A DNA stretch of 34,581 nucleotides from a bacterium (GCA_030690305.1 JAUYHB010000007.1:1-34581); one strand, 5' to 3'; shown: positions 6,178 to 15,108, counted from the stretch's first letter. Program-made: numbers and translations. The notes: generated by a model not told the origin, from the sequence alone.

Positions 6178-9100
6178 TTATTGTTTTTTCTCTTCTTCTT
6201 TCTTCTGATTATTCTGGTCAGACTTGCCTGTGAGATTCGGAAAGAGAGGCTCTTTAGCGTCGGTTTTCGGCGGAAGAATGATTGGTGTCGGTTTCTTTTC
6301 TTCTTTCTTTACTTCCGTTATTTCTTTCTTTACTTCCGTTTTGGGGGCTTCGTATTTCTTCATCCCCCCGACATTTGTCGTGGTGACAGAAATTTTCTTG
6401 TCCCCCTTGTTGTTGTGCCAGAGAAGTAGGGCTGCAAGAGCAAAAATCACAACAAGCAAGGGAATAATGAGACAGTAGATTTTTAGAATGACTCCCCCAA
6501 CAAAGGCAATGAGAGTGCCCGCAATAAAGTAAGTGATTTTTCTGATTCGCATTTGCTGTCTTGTCATGCCTCTCGTTGTGCCGTTTGCGACAAGTGTTGA
6601 GACGATATAGACAACGACAAGTGTAAGAAGGAGCGTGAAGAAACAGATAAATGCGTCGGGAATATTTTCAGGCAGTGTGAATGCCGCGGCGGCAAGGTTG
6701 GCAAGATAGATTTGGGTCTGAAGACCGAAACCTCCGCCTTGGTTGTTCGTCGTTGTTGCAGTTTCATTGGAAGCTCCAACTCCGACAACTGAACCGGTTG
6801 AAGGACCGAGACCTACTTCTCCGGGAACTATGACACCACCTTCAACTTCGGAAGGATTGATGTTTCCAAACGGAGGAACGGTTCCGCCCGCTTCACTTTC
6901 GGTAATCACACCGGCACCCGCAAGAGAGGCGAGAAATGCTCTGAATGAATCGATTTCAGTCTGCTCGAGAGAAGTCACGGGGAAAGCGGACTGACAGTAA
7001 ATTTCATTTACTTTCTTTTTGGTCAAAATATATACGTATCCGGTCGGAGCCGTATGACCCCATGGGGTCAAGATGTCCCCCTCATATTTGTTCTGGAATC
7101 GTGATACCGCGGCAAATGTTGCATCGTCAAAGAATCCGTTCACTTCAAGGTTTTCCCCCTCAAATCCATTAAGAAAGACTTGCAGTTTTCGCACTTCAAC
7201 GGGATTGTTATTTTCACCTTGTTTAAGGAAGTCAAAGAGATAATAACAACTTCCGCCAAAGGTTGGTGTAGTTGGTGTTGAAATCGGTGTAATCGGACCA
7301 TTGCCCGGTGGAGTCGGGCTGCCTCCTCCGCCTCCGCCACAGTTTGATGTACAGCCTCCGCCACCTCCTCCGCCGGAAGTTACGTTAACTGTTCGCGTTA
7401 CCTGGTCTGCGGCAAGACCGTCGGAATCCGATACATCGTAGGTAAGGGTGTATGAGCCAACACTTCCCGCGTTGACGCTTCCGCCAACAACAATGTTTAT
7501 GGTGATATCACCATCCTCGTCGTCATTCGCCGTTGCTCCCGCATCGGAGTAACCGCTGCCGGCAATAAATGAAACGGGATTTTCCCCAAGTAAAGTGATG
7601 ACCGGTTTGCTGTTTTCGGTATCTATTTCAGGGTCATATGTTTCGGGATTATCAGGGTTTCCGTCAGTGTGACACGCGGGGTCCTGTGAATCTATTTTCT
7701 GGTCACCGTCATTGTCCTGCGTATCGGAACATTGCGGAAGTATGGTTGTGTCGTATTTGTTGAGAATAACAAGCGTTCTGTCGTAGTTTCCGGCAGACAA
7801 TACAATCTGTCCGTCGGCGCTTGTGTTTCTGCCGGCATCATCAGTCGTTGTTGCGGTAAACAATGCGTTGTCATAAACAAAGAAATCGAAAACGTTGTTG
7901 ACCGAAGAAACATCCTGGTCATTGTATTTTGTGGTTGTCGCCCACGCGCCTGCGCCGGAAATCAATTCTTCCGAGTAGTAGTAATTGCCTAAAGAAAGAT
8001 TATTGATAGTTACGCACTGCGCATCATCGTCATTGAGAATGATATTTCTGTTCGGAGAAAATGTTGAAGCGTCCCATGAAACAGTCTGGAGTATGTCTGC
8101 AGAGAAATCAGTCGTTGAAGCAAATTTGATTGAGAAAAGACCGGCAGGAAGTCCAGAGGATGTCGTTGCAATCGTATTGACTTGGTCAACGATTACCTTA
8201 CAAACGTTAATTGTGCCGGGATTTGCGGGTAAATTGACATTAACCGTTCGAGTTTTTTGGTCCGCAGACAATCCTCCCGAGTCGGTCACGTCATACGTAA
8301 TTGCGTATGAACCGACAATTGTAGTCGTAACGGTTCCGCCTGGAACAATGTCCGCGGTGATATCTCCGTCTTCTTCATCAAGAGCCGTAGCTCCCGGGTC
8401 GGCAAAGATGCCGTTAAGAATCATTTCAAACGGGTTGTCTCCCGTAACGGTGATAACCGGTTTGCTGTTTTCGGTATTTCCATTGGGGTCATAGGTGTTC
8501 GGGTTGTTCGGGTCACCGTCGGTGTGACAGGCCGCATCGGCAGAGTCCGTTCTCGTGTCGCCATCATTATCCAAACCGTCGGAACATACAGGGTTCTGTA
8601 CAGGAGTTTTTAACGCGTTCAAGGCAACACAGTGATATGTCTGTCCCAGTTGAGGATTATCGATAAAATCAAAGTTGTCATAGTTTAAGACGTCGCTGTA
8701 ACACCACATCTCGGCGCTTTCATCGCTTCCGGGCGCCGTGTTGCTGTCGTAGTTATATGTGAAAGGAATGTATCCGTCCTTGAGAACTTCGCGAATCCAA
8801 ATTCTTGAAGAGCCCATAAGGTCTGTGATTTCAACGGAAGTAATTCCGTTTTGGTCGGTCGGACCAAATGTTTTCCATTCGTTAAAGGCACTTCCTGTGT
8901 CGGTATTTGTTCCCTCGCTGCCATCGGCTTCTCCAATGAATGCGCCTGAAAGACCGTCAACACCATCTTGCCCTGATTTATCTCCATATCCCCACTGGAA
9001 TTCCCATCCCGATTCCAAGTGACAATTCGGGTTATTGGCGACAAAGTCGGACGCGGTGGAAGTCGCTATAGTCAGATTCTCTCCGCTCCAGTTCGGTAAA

Positions 9101-10170
9101 TCGGATTCCGCATCGCAGACAATTTTTGAGGCAGTAATGTTTACTTTAGGTTGAGAAGGTTCTGATTTTTTATCAAAGACAACACACACCGGGACTACAC
9201 TGTTAGGACTTGTGTTATCGGGGTATACATCATGAACTGCGATTGCCGTATCTACTGAATCAGCAAGCACCGCGTCCGATACGAGAAGCGTCGAGGTTGC
9301 GGCAATAATATTATCCGCAAGATCGGGAGTTCCTCCCGTTACAAGAACATCTGTGGAACCATTTTTGAGATTAAGGTGCCATGATTCTTGTGGCTGACTT
9401 ACGTTCACACGATCGGCATAGGCGTCAAACGCGACAAGATTGATATCGTATGTACCCGCAGAAAGAGAAACGGACTCGCTCTTCATGGAATCGGCAAGAG
9501 TTTGGTCGGAGCGAATTTTACCCCCATCAAAATTGATTATGGTCCTATCGGTTGCAGGAGAAAAAGGACAGAAAGGTGTCGGAATTTGAGGAGGAGTCTG
9601 CGCCTGATATGCGTTTAAAATAACGACAGTTCGATTGGGGCGGCCTTCAGTCAATACAATGTGTCCATCGGCATCCGTGTTTCGGGATTCATCGTCGGAC
9701 AGGTCGGTATTCCATAACTCGGGACTGTATGAGAAAAAGTTATTAAGTGAGTTAACTGTGGTATTTACCTGGTCGTTATATTTTTTTGATATCCAATCGG
9801 TACCCGTAACTATTTCTTCGCTGTAAAAATAGGAAGCGTTTTCGTCAAGATTGCTGATTGTTACGCACTCGGCATCATTTTCGTTTAAAATTATTTCCTT
9901 ACTTGGAGTGAACGTGGAAGCATCAAACGTAACTGTCTGAAGGAAAGATGAGGAAGTCGCTGTTTCTCCCTTGGAAATCGTGATGGAGAAAGAGCCTGAA
10001 GGCAGTCCTTGTGAACTTGTGGCAATCGTTCCCTCGTTATCAACAATCATTTTACAGACCGTGATAGAGCCGTCGTCATGACTGTAATTGCTCGCAAGCG
10101 TCTGCCCGGTTCCCATAGAGAGGAAAGCCAAGAGTAGAAAAGCTTTCGTTACAAGAGATGTGTTTTTCAT
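6178..10170 (-). CDS. Large modular surface protein: duplicated modules, DUF5011, PG-binding domain, C-terminal membrane anchors
   Basis: A 1330-residue secreted protein. A signal peptide (residues 1-26) is followed by module A (about 34-190, GSITVCKMIVDN... to VVILNAY) and a unique region. Next come a Cys/Asp motif (CSDGLDNDGD) and a DUF5011 Ig-like domain. Module A' (about 652-800, GTINVCKVIVDQ...) repeats module A and is followed by a second Cys/Asp motif and a second DUF5011. A glycine-rich linker (about 933-955) leads to a peptidoglycan-binding-1-like domain (about 973-1058, EVRKLQVFLN and VSRFQNKY). Hydrophobic helices lie near 1173-1196 and 1212-1251, before a Lys/Glu-rich tail. Asp-rich motifs of this kind usually bind calcium. 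The layout suggests a wall- and membrane-anchored surface protein. AAGGAAG lies about 13 nt before the ATG. Confidence 0.85.
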   Translation of the reverse strand: MKNTSLVTKAFLLLAFLSMGTGQTLASNYSHDDGSITVCKMIVDNEGTIATSSQGLPSGSFSITISKGETATSSSFLQTVTFDASTFTPSKEIILNENDAECVTISNLDENASYFYSEEIVTGTDWISKKYNDQVNTTVNSLNNFFSYSPELWNTDLSDDESRNTDADGHIVLTEGRPNRTVVILNAYQAQTPPQIPTPFCPFSPATDRTIINFDGGKIRSDQTLADSMKSESVSLSAGTYDINLVAFDAYADRVNVSQPQESWHLNLKNGSTDVLVTGGTPDLADNIIAATSTLLVSDAVLADSVDTAIAVHDVYPDNTSPNSVVPVCVVFDKKSEPSQPKVNITASKIVCDAESDLPNWSGENLTIATSTASDFVANNPNCHLESGWEFQWGYGDKSGQDGVDGLSGAFIGEADGSEGTNTDTGSAFNEWKTFGPTDQNGITSVEITDLMGSSRIWIREVLKDGYIPFTYNYDSNTAPGSDESAEMWCYSDVLNYDNFDFIDNPQLGQTYHCVALNALKTPVQNPVCSDGLDNDGDTRTDSADAACHTDGDPNNPNTYDPNGNTENSKPVITVTGDNPFEMILNGIFADPGATALDEEDGDITADIVPGGTVTTTIVGSYAITYDVTDSGGLSADQKTRTVNVNLPANPGTINVCKVIVDQVNTIATTSSGLPAGLFSIKFASTTDFSADILQTVSWDASTFSPNRNIILNDDDAQCVTINNLSLGNYYYSEELISGAGAWATTTKYNDQDVSSVNNVFDFFVYDNALFTATTTDDAGRNTSADGQIVLSAGNYDRTLVILNKYDTTILPQCSDTQDNDGDQKIDSQDPACHTDGNPDNPETYDPEIDTENSKPVITLLGENPVSFIAGSGYSDAGATANDDEDGDITINIVVGGSVNAGSVGSYTLTYDVSDSDGLAADQVTRTVNVTSGGGGGGGCTSNCGGGGGGSPTPPGNGPITPISTPTTPTFGGSCYYLFDFLKQGENNNPVEVRKLQVFLNGFEGENLEVNGFFDDATFAAVSRFQNKYEGDILTPWGHTAPTGYVYILTKKKVNEIYCQSAFPVTSLEQTEIDSFRAFLASLAGAGVITESEAGGTVPPFGNINPSEVEGGVIVPGEVGLGPSTGSVVGVGASNETATTTNNQGGGFGLQTQIYLANLAAAAFTLPENIPDAFICFFTLLLTLVVVYIVSTLVANGTTRGMTRQQMRIRKITYFIAGTLIAFVGGVILKIYCLIIPLLVVIFALAALLLWHNNKGDKKISVTTTNVGGMKKYEAPKTEVKKEITEVKKEEKKPTPIILPPKTDAKEPLFPNLTGKSDQNNQKKEEEKKQ

Positions 10171-10255
10171 AATAGTTATGCTTCCTTTTTAATAATTGTG
10201 GCCGCCTCCCGTCTCCAAATAACCGAGAAGTGGTTGGTTTGATAATTGTTTTACA

Positions 10256-10283
10256 ACACTAATCATTTTTCCCCAATTGTCAA
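10256..10283 (-). promoter_or_regulatory. Candidate promoter of the large surface protein gene
   Basis: On the minus strand, a consensus TTGACA (10283-10278), a 16-nt spacer and TAGTGT (10261-10256). This would give a leader of about 80 nt before the ATG at 10170. The -10 match is weak. Confidence 0.4.
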
Positions 10284-10337
10284 ATTGAATCAAAAAGTTA
10301 CGAGTTTGGAAAATCCTTATATAGAGCCGTATTATTA

Positions 10338-10466
10338 AATTTGTCCTATACACAAAAAATGTCCTTTAGATTGCTTCCCAGACTACTGTAAAAGTCATTG
10401 AAAAGAAAGGGTATTTTGTAAAAGACATTTTAGTGCTTGTAAAATCGTAAAAAATGTCCTTTATAC
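10338..10466. promoter_or_regulatory. Five copies of an AATGTCYTTTAYA-like motif in the valS / surface protein intergenic region
   Basis: The 382-bp stretch between 10171 and 10552 has no gene. It holds five related motifs, three on plus (10338-10352, 10354-10370, 10449-10466) and two on minus (10387-10400, 10416-10432), with shared core AATGTC(C/T)TTTA. A TATAGAGCC...ATATTATTAAA-like segment also occurs twice (about 10320 and 10502). Repeated, two-orientation short sites between divergent genes suggest binding sites for a regulator of one or both genes. Confidence 0.5.
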
Positions 10467-10539
10467 AAAACTGTCGGTTTCTACTCGCAGGAAAGCCTTT
10501 TATAGAGCCAGAATATTATTAAAACGGATAAAAAAGTGA

Positions 10540-10545
10540 TATATT
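10540..10545 (+). promoter_or_regulatory. -10 box for a leaderless valS mRNA
   Basis: TATATT lies exactly 7 nt before the valS ATG at 10553, and there is no Shine-Dalgarno sequence. Confidence 0.5.
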
Positions 10546-10552
10546 AAAGTGA

Positions 10553-12736
10553 ATGGACAATAAGTTTTTAAAGCCTTTCAGCCCGAAAGAAACGGAGAAA
10601 AGAATATATGAAAAATGGGAAAAGAGCGGATTTTTTAATCCTGATATTTGTGTTGAAAGAGGCATAATACCGTCGGACGCAAAGTCCTTTACCGTTATAA
10701 TGCCGCCTCCCAATGTCACGGGGGTACTTCACATGGGCCACGCATTAATGCTCACACTTGAGGATATTATGGTGCGCTACAAACGCATGAGGGGGCTGAA
10801 AACTCTATGGCTTCCCGGTACCGACCACGCGGCTATCGCCACACAAACAAAAGTTGAAAAGGGTATATATAAGAAAGAGGGTAAAACACGACATAACCTT
10901 GGCCGCGAAGTATTTCTTTCAAAGGTGGAACAGTTCGCAAAAGAAAGCCACGACACAATCGTTTCCCAAATAAAAACAATGGGGGCTTCGTGCGACTGGA
11001 AAAGAGAGGCGTACACGCTTGATGAAAAAAGAAATCAGGCAGTGAAAACGGTTTTCAAAAAAATGTATGACGACGGTTTGATTTACCGCGGTTTCCGCGT
11101 CGTCAACTGGGACCCTAAAGGACAGACAACCGTTTCCGACGATGAGGTGGAGCACACGGAAACGAAAGGAAAGTTGTACACGTTTCGGTATTCAAAAGAC
11201 TTCCCTATTTCAATCGCCACAACCCGGCCGGAAACAAAATTGGGAGATGTTGCCGTTGCCGTGCATCCCGATGATGCGCGTTATAAAGAATATGTCGGAC
11301 AAACATTCAATGTAAACTTTGTCGGCACGCCGCTTTCAATACGGGTTATAGCCGATGAAACTGTGGACCCGCAATTTGGGACCGGAGCCGTCGGTATAAC
11401 TCCGGCGCACAGCATGACCGACTGGGAAATTGCGGAGCGACATAAGTTGCCCATGCTTCAGGTAATCAACGAGTATGCAAAAATAACGACTGAAGGAGAA
11501 TTTCAGAACAAGAAAACACTTGAAGCGAGAGCGATGATTGTCGACAAACTCAGACAGGAAGGGTTGTTAGAAAAAGAAGAAGACAACACACTGAATCTCT
11601 CGACTGCACAAAGAAGCGGTGGGACTATAGAACCTCTTCCAAAATTGCAGTGGTTTATTGATGTAAACAAAGAGTTTACTATTCCGGAATCCCGTATTCC
11701 CGGCATAGCCTCTGGAAGTAAAACCACTTTGAAGAAAATAATGAGAACCGCGGTTGAAAGCGGTGCTATAAAAATCATTCCTGACTATTTTGATAAAACG
11801 TATTTCCATTGGATTGATAACCTTGGAGACTGGTGTATCAGTCGTCAGATATGGTTCGGGCATCGTATTCCCGTATGGTACCGAAAGGAAGAAATTTTCT
11901 GCGGTATGGAAGCCCCAAAGGGCGAAGGCTGGGAGCAAGACCCGGACACCCTTGATACATGGTTTTCCTCAAGTTTATGGACTTTTTCAACGCTTGGCTG
12001 GCCCGACAAGACCGAGGATTTGAAAATATACCATCCGACAGACGTACTTGAGACAGGGTATGAAATTTTGTTTTTCTGGGTAGCGAGAATGATTTTGATG
12101 ACCGGCTATGTGCTTGGGGATATCCCATTTCACACGATATATCTCCACGGAACGGTGCGTGACAGTCAAGGAAGGAAAATGTCAAAGTCCCTGGGGAACG
12201 GAATTGACCCGATTGACATCGCCGAGAAATTCGGGAGTGACGCGGGACGAATGACCCTTATTGTCGGGAATACCCCCGGAACCGATATGCGGATTTCCGA
12301 AGAAAAAATAAAAGGATACAAACATTTTGCGAATAAAATGTGGAATGTTGCCCGTTTCGTGCATGAAAATACAAAAGACACCGACAGTGCGGAAAATATT
12401 GAGTTGGAACAGGGGGATAAGGATACACTGGCCGATTTTGAAAAGATGACGCGGGATATCACGGCAGACATGGAGAGTTTCAGATTTTATCTCGCGGCTG
12501 AAAAACTGTACCATTATTTATGGCACCAATTCGCCGATATTGTCATTGAAAGCAGTAAAGCGCGCCTTCGTGAAGGAAATGACAAAGAAAAAAATTCAAC
12601 AAAACGGATGCTCCGGTCAATTTTGGGCACGTCGCTTGTGTTATTACATCCGTTTATGCCCTTTGTAACGGAAGAAATATGGGAGTGTTTGGGAAATAAA
12701 GACATATTAATGGTCAGACGATGGCCTGTTATGTAG
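10553..12736 (+). CDS. valS: Valyl-tRNA synthetase, short form
   Basis: This class I synthetase attaches valine to tRNA-Val. The HIGH signature is in PPNVTGVLHMGHAL (about residues 51-64) and the KMSKS loop is in GRKMSKSLGNGIDP (about 541-545). The CP1 editing domain lies between them, recognisable by ATTRPETKLGDVAVAV and GTGAVGITPAHS. The protein has 727 residues, against roughly 850-950 for common bacterial ValRS. The shortfall is C-terminal: it stops soon after FVTEEIWECL, so the C-terminal coiled coil and part of the anticodon-binding domain are missing. The start at ATG 10553 matches the conserved KPFSPKETEKRIYEKWE. prsW follows after 4 nt, so the two are probably co-transcribed. Confidence 0.96.
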   Translation: MDNKFLKPFSPKETEKRIYEKWEKSGFFNPDICVERGIIPSDAKSFTVIMPPPNVTGVLHMGHALMLTLEDIMVRYKRMRGLKTLWLPGTDHAAIATQTKVEKGIYKKEGKTRHNLGREVFLSKVEQFAKESHDTIVSQIKTMGASCDWKREAYTLDEKRNQAVKTVFKKMYDDGLIYRGFRVVNWDPKGQTTVSDDEVEHTETKGKLYTFRYSKDFPISIATTRPETKLGDVAVAVHPDDARYKEYVGQTFNVNFVGTPLSIRVIADETVDPQFGTGAVGITPAHSMTDWEIAERHKLPMLQVINEYAKITTEGEFQNKKTLEARAMIVDKLRQEGLLEKEEDNTLNLSTAQRSGGTIEPLPKLQWFIDVNKEFTIPESRIPGIASGSKTTLKKIMRTAVESGAIKIIPDYFDKTYFHWIDNLGDWCISRQIWFGHRIPVWYRKEEIFCGMEAPKGEGWEQDPDTLDTWFSSSLWTFSTLGWPDKTEDLKIYHPTDVLETGYEILFFWVARMILMTGYVLGDIPFHTIYLHGTVRDSQGRKMSKSLGNGIDPIDIAEKFGSDAGRMTLIVGNTPGTDMRISEEKIKGYKHFANKMWNVARFVHENTKDTDSAENIELEQGDKDTLADFEKMTRDITADMESFRFYLAAEKLYHYLWHQFADIVIESSKARLREGNDKEKNSTKRMLRSILGTSLVLLHPFMPFVTEEIWECLGNKDILMVRRWPVM

Positions 12737-12740
12737 AAGT

Positions 12741-13436
12741 ATGGATAATATAAACGCTTTTATGCTTGCGCTCGGTGGTGGAATTCTTCCCGCTGTTGTT
12801 TGGCTTTTGTTCTGGCTTCGTGAAGACCGAAGACATCCGGAACCCAAGGGAATGATTTCCCTCGCCTTTCTTGCTGGAATGCTTGTTGTTCCGCTTGTCT
12901 TGCCTATCGAACTCGCTATCTACAAATTTTTCGCCAATTCTTCCGTTATTCTCTTTTCCCTGTGGGCACTCACCGAAGAAGTGCTGAAATTCGGGGCGTG
13001 CTACTTTGTCGCTCTTTCAAAAAAAGTAACCGACGAGCCGATTGATGAAGTAATTTATCTTATTACGACCGCATTGGGTTTTTCGGCTCTTGAGAATGCA
13101 TTTTTCCTTATCAATCCCCTGTTTGAAAATGACATCGCAACGGGTGTTGTCGCCGGAAGTATGCGTTTTATCGGGGCAACTCTTTTGCATACCGTTGCCT
13201 CGGCAACAATCGGTATTTTCCTTGCATTTTCATTTTATAAAAATTCCCGAACACGCCGTATCGCCGTTAGTTGGGGTATCTTCTTTGCAGTTGTGTTGCA
13301 TGCGGCTTTCAACTTGTTTATAATTGAGAGCGAAGGAATTCACATATTTACCGTTTTCTCCTTTGTGTGGGCCGCAATTATACTGCTTATGTGGCTTTTC
13401 CAGAGAATTAAACGCATCCGCGCGTATAAAACTTAA
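12741..13436 (+). CDS. prsW: PrsW family intramembrane metalloprotease
   Basis: A 231-residue polytopic membrane protein with the PrsW/CPBP-like signature: EE..K in TEEVLKF (Glu79, Glu80, Lys83), EN in GFSALENAFF (Glu118), His150 in LLHTVAS and His187 in VLHAAFN, all within or beside transmembrane helices. In Bacillus, PrsW makes the first cut in anti-sigma factor RsiW. No anti-sigma factor gene is visible here, so the target is unknown. The start lies 4 nt after the valS stop, and the hsp20 gene follows after 9 nt, pointing to a three-gene transcript that couples a membrane protease with a stress chaperone. Confidence 0.9.
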   Translation: MDNINAFMLALGGGILPAVVWLLFWLREDRRHPEPKGMISLAFLAGMLVVPLVLPIELAIYKFFANSSVILFSLWALTEEVLKFGACYFVALSKKVTDEPIDEVIYLITTALGFSALENAFFLINPLFENDIATGVVAGSMRFIGATLLHTVASATIGIFLAFSFYKNSRTRRIAVSWGIFFAVVLHAAFNLFIIESEGIHIFTVFSFVWAAIILLMWLFQRIKRIRAYKT

Positions 13437-13445
13437 CCAAACGAT

Positions 13446-13928
13446 ATGCCAAAAGAAAAACGATCCTTTTTTGAACGTCTTACCGGCTCGGTTCGTCTTG
13501 ATACGACGGATGCGGATGAATTTATAGAGGAGGAAAACGGACACAAAAAACCCGCCAAAAAAGAAAATGGAAGTTGGATGGAAGAAGAAAGCGGAGACGG
13601 ACAGTTAACTGTTGATGTGTATCAGACAGCCTCGGAAATAGTCATTAAAACAATGGTAGCCGGGGTCAAACCGGAAGATTTGGATATTGATATCACGAGG
13701 GATATGGTAACGATAAAAGGCAAGCGTGAAAATGAACGCGTTGTTGAAGACGATGATTACTACCACAAAGAACTGTACTGGGGCTCTTTTTCAAGGACAG
13801 TAATTCTTCCACAGGAAGTTGACGTTGAAGGAGCGGAAGCTATTGAAAGGCATGGGCTTCTGATTGTCAGACTCCCCAAAATCAATAAAGACAAGCAGAC
13901 GAAACTCCGGGTCCGTAGTACTTCTTAA
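13446..13928 (+). CDS. Small heat shock protein, Hsp20/alpha-crystallin family
   Basis: A 160-residue cytoplasmic holdase. A charged, variable N-terminal arm (about residues 1-50, rich in Lys/Glu) precedes the alpha-crystallin domain (about 51-155). The domain contains LTVDVYQTASEIVIKTMVAG, the DLDIDI strand, ITRDMVTIKGKRE, the YYHKELYWGSFSRTVILP segment and the closing GLLIVRLPK. Such proteins form oligomers and bind unfolding proteins without ATP. It is the last gene of the valS-prsW run and is followed by a bidirectional terminator. Confidence 0.92.
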   Translation: MPKEKRSFFERLTGSVRLDTTDADEFIEEENGHKKPAKKENGSWMEEESGDGQLTVDVYQTASEIVIKTMVAGVKPEDLDIDITRDMVTIKGKRENERVVEDDDYYHKELYWGSFSRTVILPQEVDVEGAEAIERHGLLIVRLPKINKDKQTKLRVRSTS

Positions 13929-13936
13929 GAAAAATC

Positions 13937-13962
13937 AAAAACCGCCGGAAGGCGGTTTTTTT
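13937..13962. terminator. Bidirectional terminator after hsp20
   Basis: A 10-bp stem (13937-13946 with 13951-13960) with a GGAA loop continues into a run of seven T residues on plus. The complementary A-run serves the convergent gene that ends at 13961. Confidence 0.92.
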
Positions 13963-14413
13963 ATTTATCTTTGAGAGGAGTAAGTCTGCTTCCGATAAAC
14001 GCAACTAGCGCGATAAGAGAGAGATTTTTGATGATGTACTGACCTTCAAGTGTCGGCGTTAAGAAACTTTGCCAACTGGTCTCCGTAAGAAGTACAAGAG
14101 GCATACCGGTCATCACCATGTGAAGTGAGAAAAGTAAAATTGCGGGACGTTGTAAACGGGGAATCAGGAAAAGAATACCAATTGCCATTTCGTAGATTGA
14201 GAAAATGACGAGAAATGTCTCGGGAGTCATCAACGAAGCCAAGAATGTTTTCTCCATAAGTTTTTCAACCAACGGAATCGCTGCGCTTGTATCAAAAATT
14301 TTGAGAATACCAAACCAAAAATAAATAATAAAAATGGCAAATCGAGCGAATGGGATGCTGGCTTTTTTGAGAAACTCTATACTGGCGTAATCAAATTTTT
14401 CTATTATATTCAT
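13961..14413 (-). CDS. DoxX/YkgB-like membrane protein
   Basis: A 150-residue protein with four hydrophobic segments (about residues 19-37, 56-80, 86-107 and 129-145). The pattern FARFAIFIIYFWFGILKIF, a following Pro-Leu segment and the late YIIKNLSLIALVAFIGSRL resemble the DoxX/YkgB (DUF417) membrane families; this assignment is tentative and no function follows from it. The ATG at 14413 is chosen over one at 14443 because a perfect TATAAT (14426-14421, minus strand) lies 7 nt before it, inside the longer alternative. A leaderless mRNA is inferred. Confidence 0.7.
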   Translation of the reverse strand: MNIIEKFDYASIEFLKKASIPFARFAIFIIYFWFGILKIFDTSAAIPLVEKLMEKTFLASLMTPETFLVIFSIYEMAIGILFLIPRLQRPAILLFSLHMVMTGMPLVLLTETSWQSFLTPTLEGQYIIKNLSLIALVAFIGSRLTPLKDK

Positions 14414-14420
14414 CGTGTTA

Positions 14421-14426
14421 ATTATA
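14421..14426 (-). promoter_or_regulatory. -10 box for a leaderless mRNA of the 14413 gene
   Basis: A consensus TATAAT on the minus strand, exactly 7 nt before the ATG at 14413. TTTATA lies 17 nt upstream (14444-14449). Confidence 0.6.
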
Positions 14427-14444
14427 ACAAAAAACCACTTCACT

Positions 14445-14482
14445 ATAAAAAAAGGCTGCTCAAAGTTTGAGACAGCCTTTTA
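14445..14482 (-). terminator. Terminator of the 2,3-dehydratase-like gene
   Basis: A 9-bp stem (14473-14481 with 14450-14458), extended by an inner CTCAAA/TTTGAG pairing, is followed on the minus strand by a T-run. Confidence 0.8.
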
Positions 14483-14493
14483 TACATTTTGGA

Positions 14494-15108
14494 TTATGGT
14501 GCATTTATACATCCGCGATGCAGGTGCAACAGTCCGAGCGCCTGGAACAAGTGGTCATTAACCTTCTCTTCAGACGCAAGTTGCGAGATTTCTTCTTCGG
14601 TTACCCATCGGTAATTTTCCGGGTGGAAAATTTCACTGTCGAGGACAATAATTCGGTACTCGTTTACCTTTCCGTAGAACATTCCTCCGTCCTGTGGAAT
14701 AAACGCGCGCACTTTTGGAACACAGCCAACCAATTCCGCCAAAGGCACAGTGTTTCTTTTAAGTGCCCAGTGACTTGACTGAACTGAAGGGGCTAAAAGC
14801 ACATGACCCTTCGCATGCATATTTCCCGGCTCGGCTTTGGCCTGAACCAGGATTTTTTTTGACAAAGAGACTGCAAGAATAATTACTCCGTGAGTCTTTT
14901 CACCATTAACCGGACGCAAAAAAACTTTGTCATATATCCGTCCGTTCTGCTCGCGAGTTAATACAAGATTTGCCTCAAAGAGAGACTTGTCTTTTCGACG
15001 GAAACCTCCTTCAAAGATTTCCCAGTCAACCGCCTCCGATATTAATCCTATCTTTGTCTCAACAGTTGAGTGATTTTGTTGCATTCCAAACCATTTTAGG
15101 ATATTCAC
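14494..15108 (-). CDS. Single-domain NDP-hexose 2,3-dehydratase family protein
   Basis: A 204-residue protein matching one half of the NDP-hexose 2,3-dehydratase family (EvaA-like). The recognisable parts are ILVQAKAEPGN (residues 86-96), the following LAPSVQSS, FYGKVNEYRIIVLDS and the C-terminal W.TEEEI..L...E..VNDHLFQALGLL. EvaA-type enzymes act on dTDP-4-keto-6-deoxyglucose in deoxysugar synthesis and carry two such Nudix-like domains, about 470 residues in all. This protein has only one, and no deoxysugar genes lie nearby, so catalysis is uncertain. The GTG at 15108 is supported by AAGGAGAG about 7 nt upstream. A terminator follows at 14445-14482. Confidence 0.75.
   Translation of the reverse strand: MNILKWFGMQQNHSTVETKIGLISEAVDWEIFEGGFRRKDKSLFEANLVLTREQNGRIYDKVFLRPVNGEKTHGVIILAVSLSKKILVQAKAEPGNMHAKGHVLLAPSVQSSHWALKRNTVPLAELVGCVPKVRAFIPQDGGMFYGKVNEYRIIVLDSEIFHPENYRWVTEEEISQLASEEKVNDHLFQALGLLHLHRGCINAP

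Noticed and set aside
7985-8494. 169-codon open frame on the plus strand inside the surface protein gene
   Set aside because: It is antisense to a clear domain-bearing protein (6178-10170) and has no ribosome site or recognisable features.
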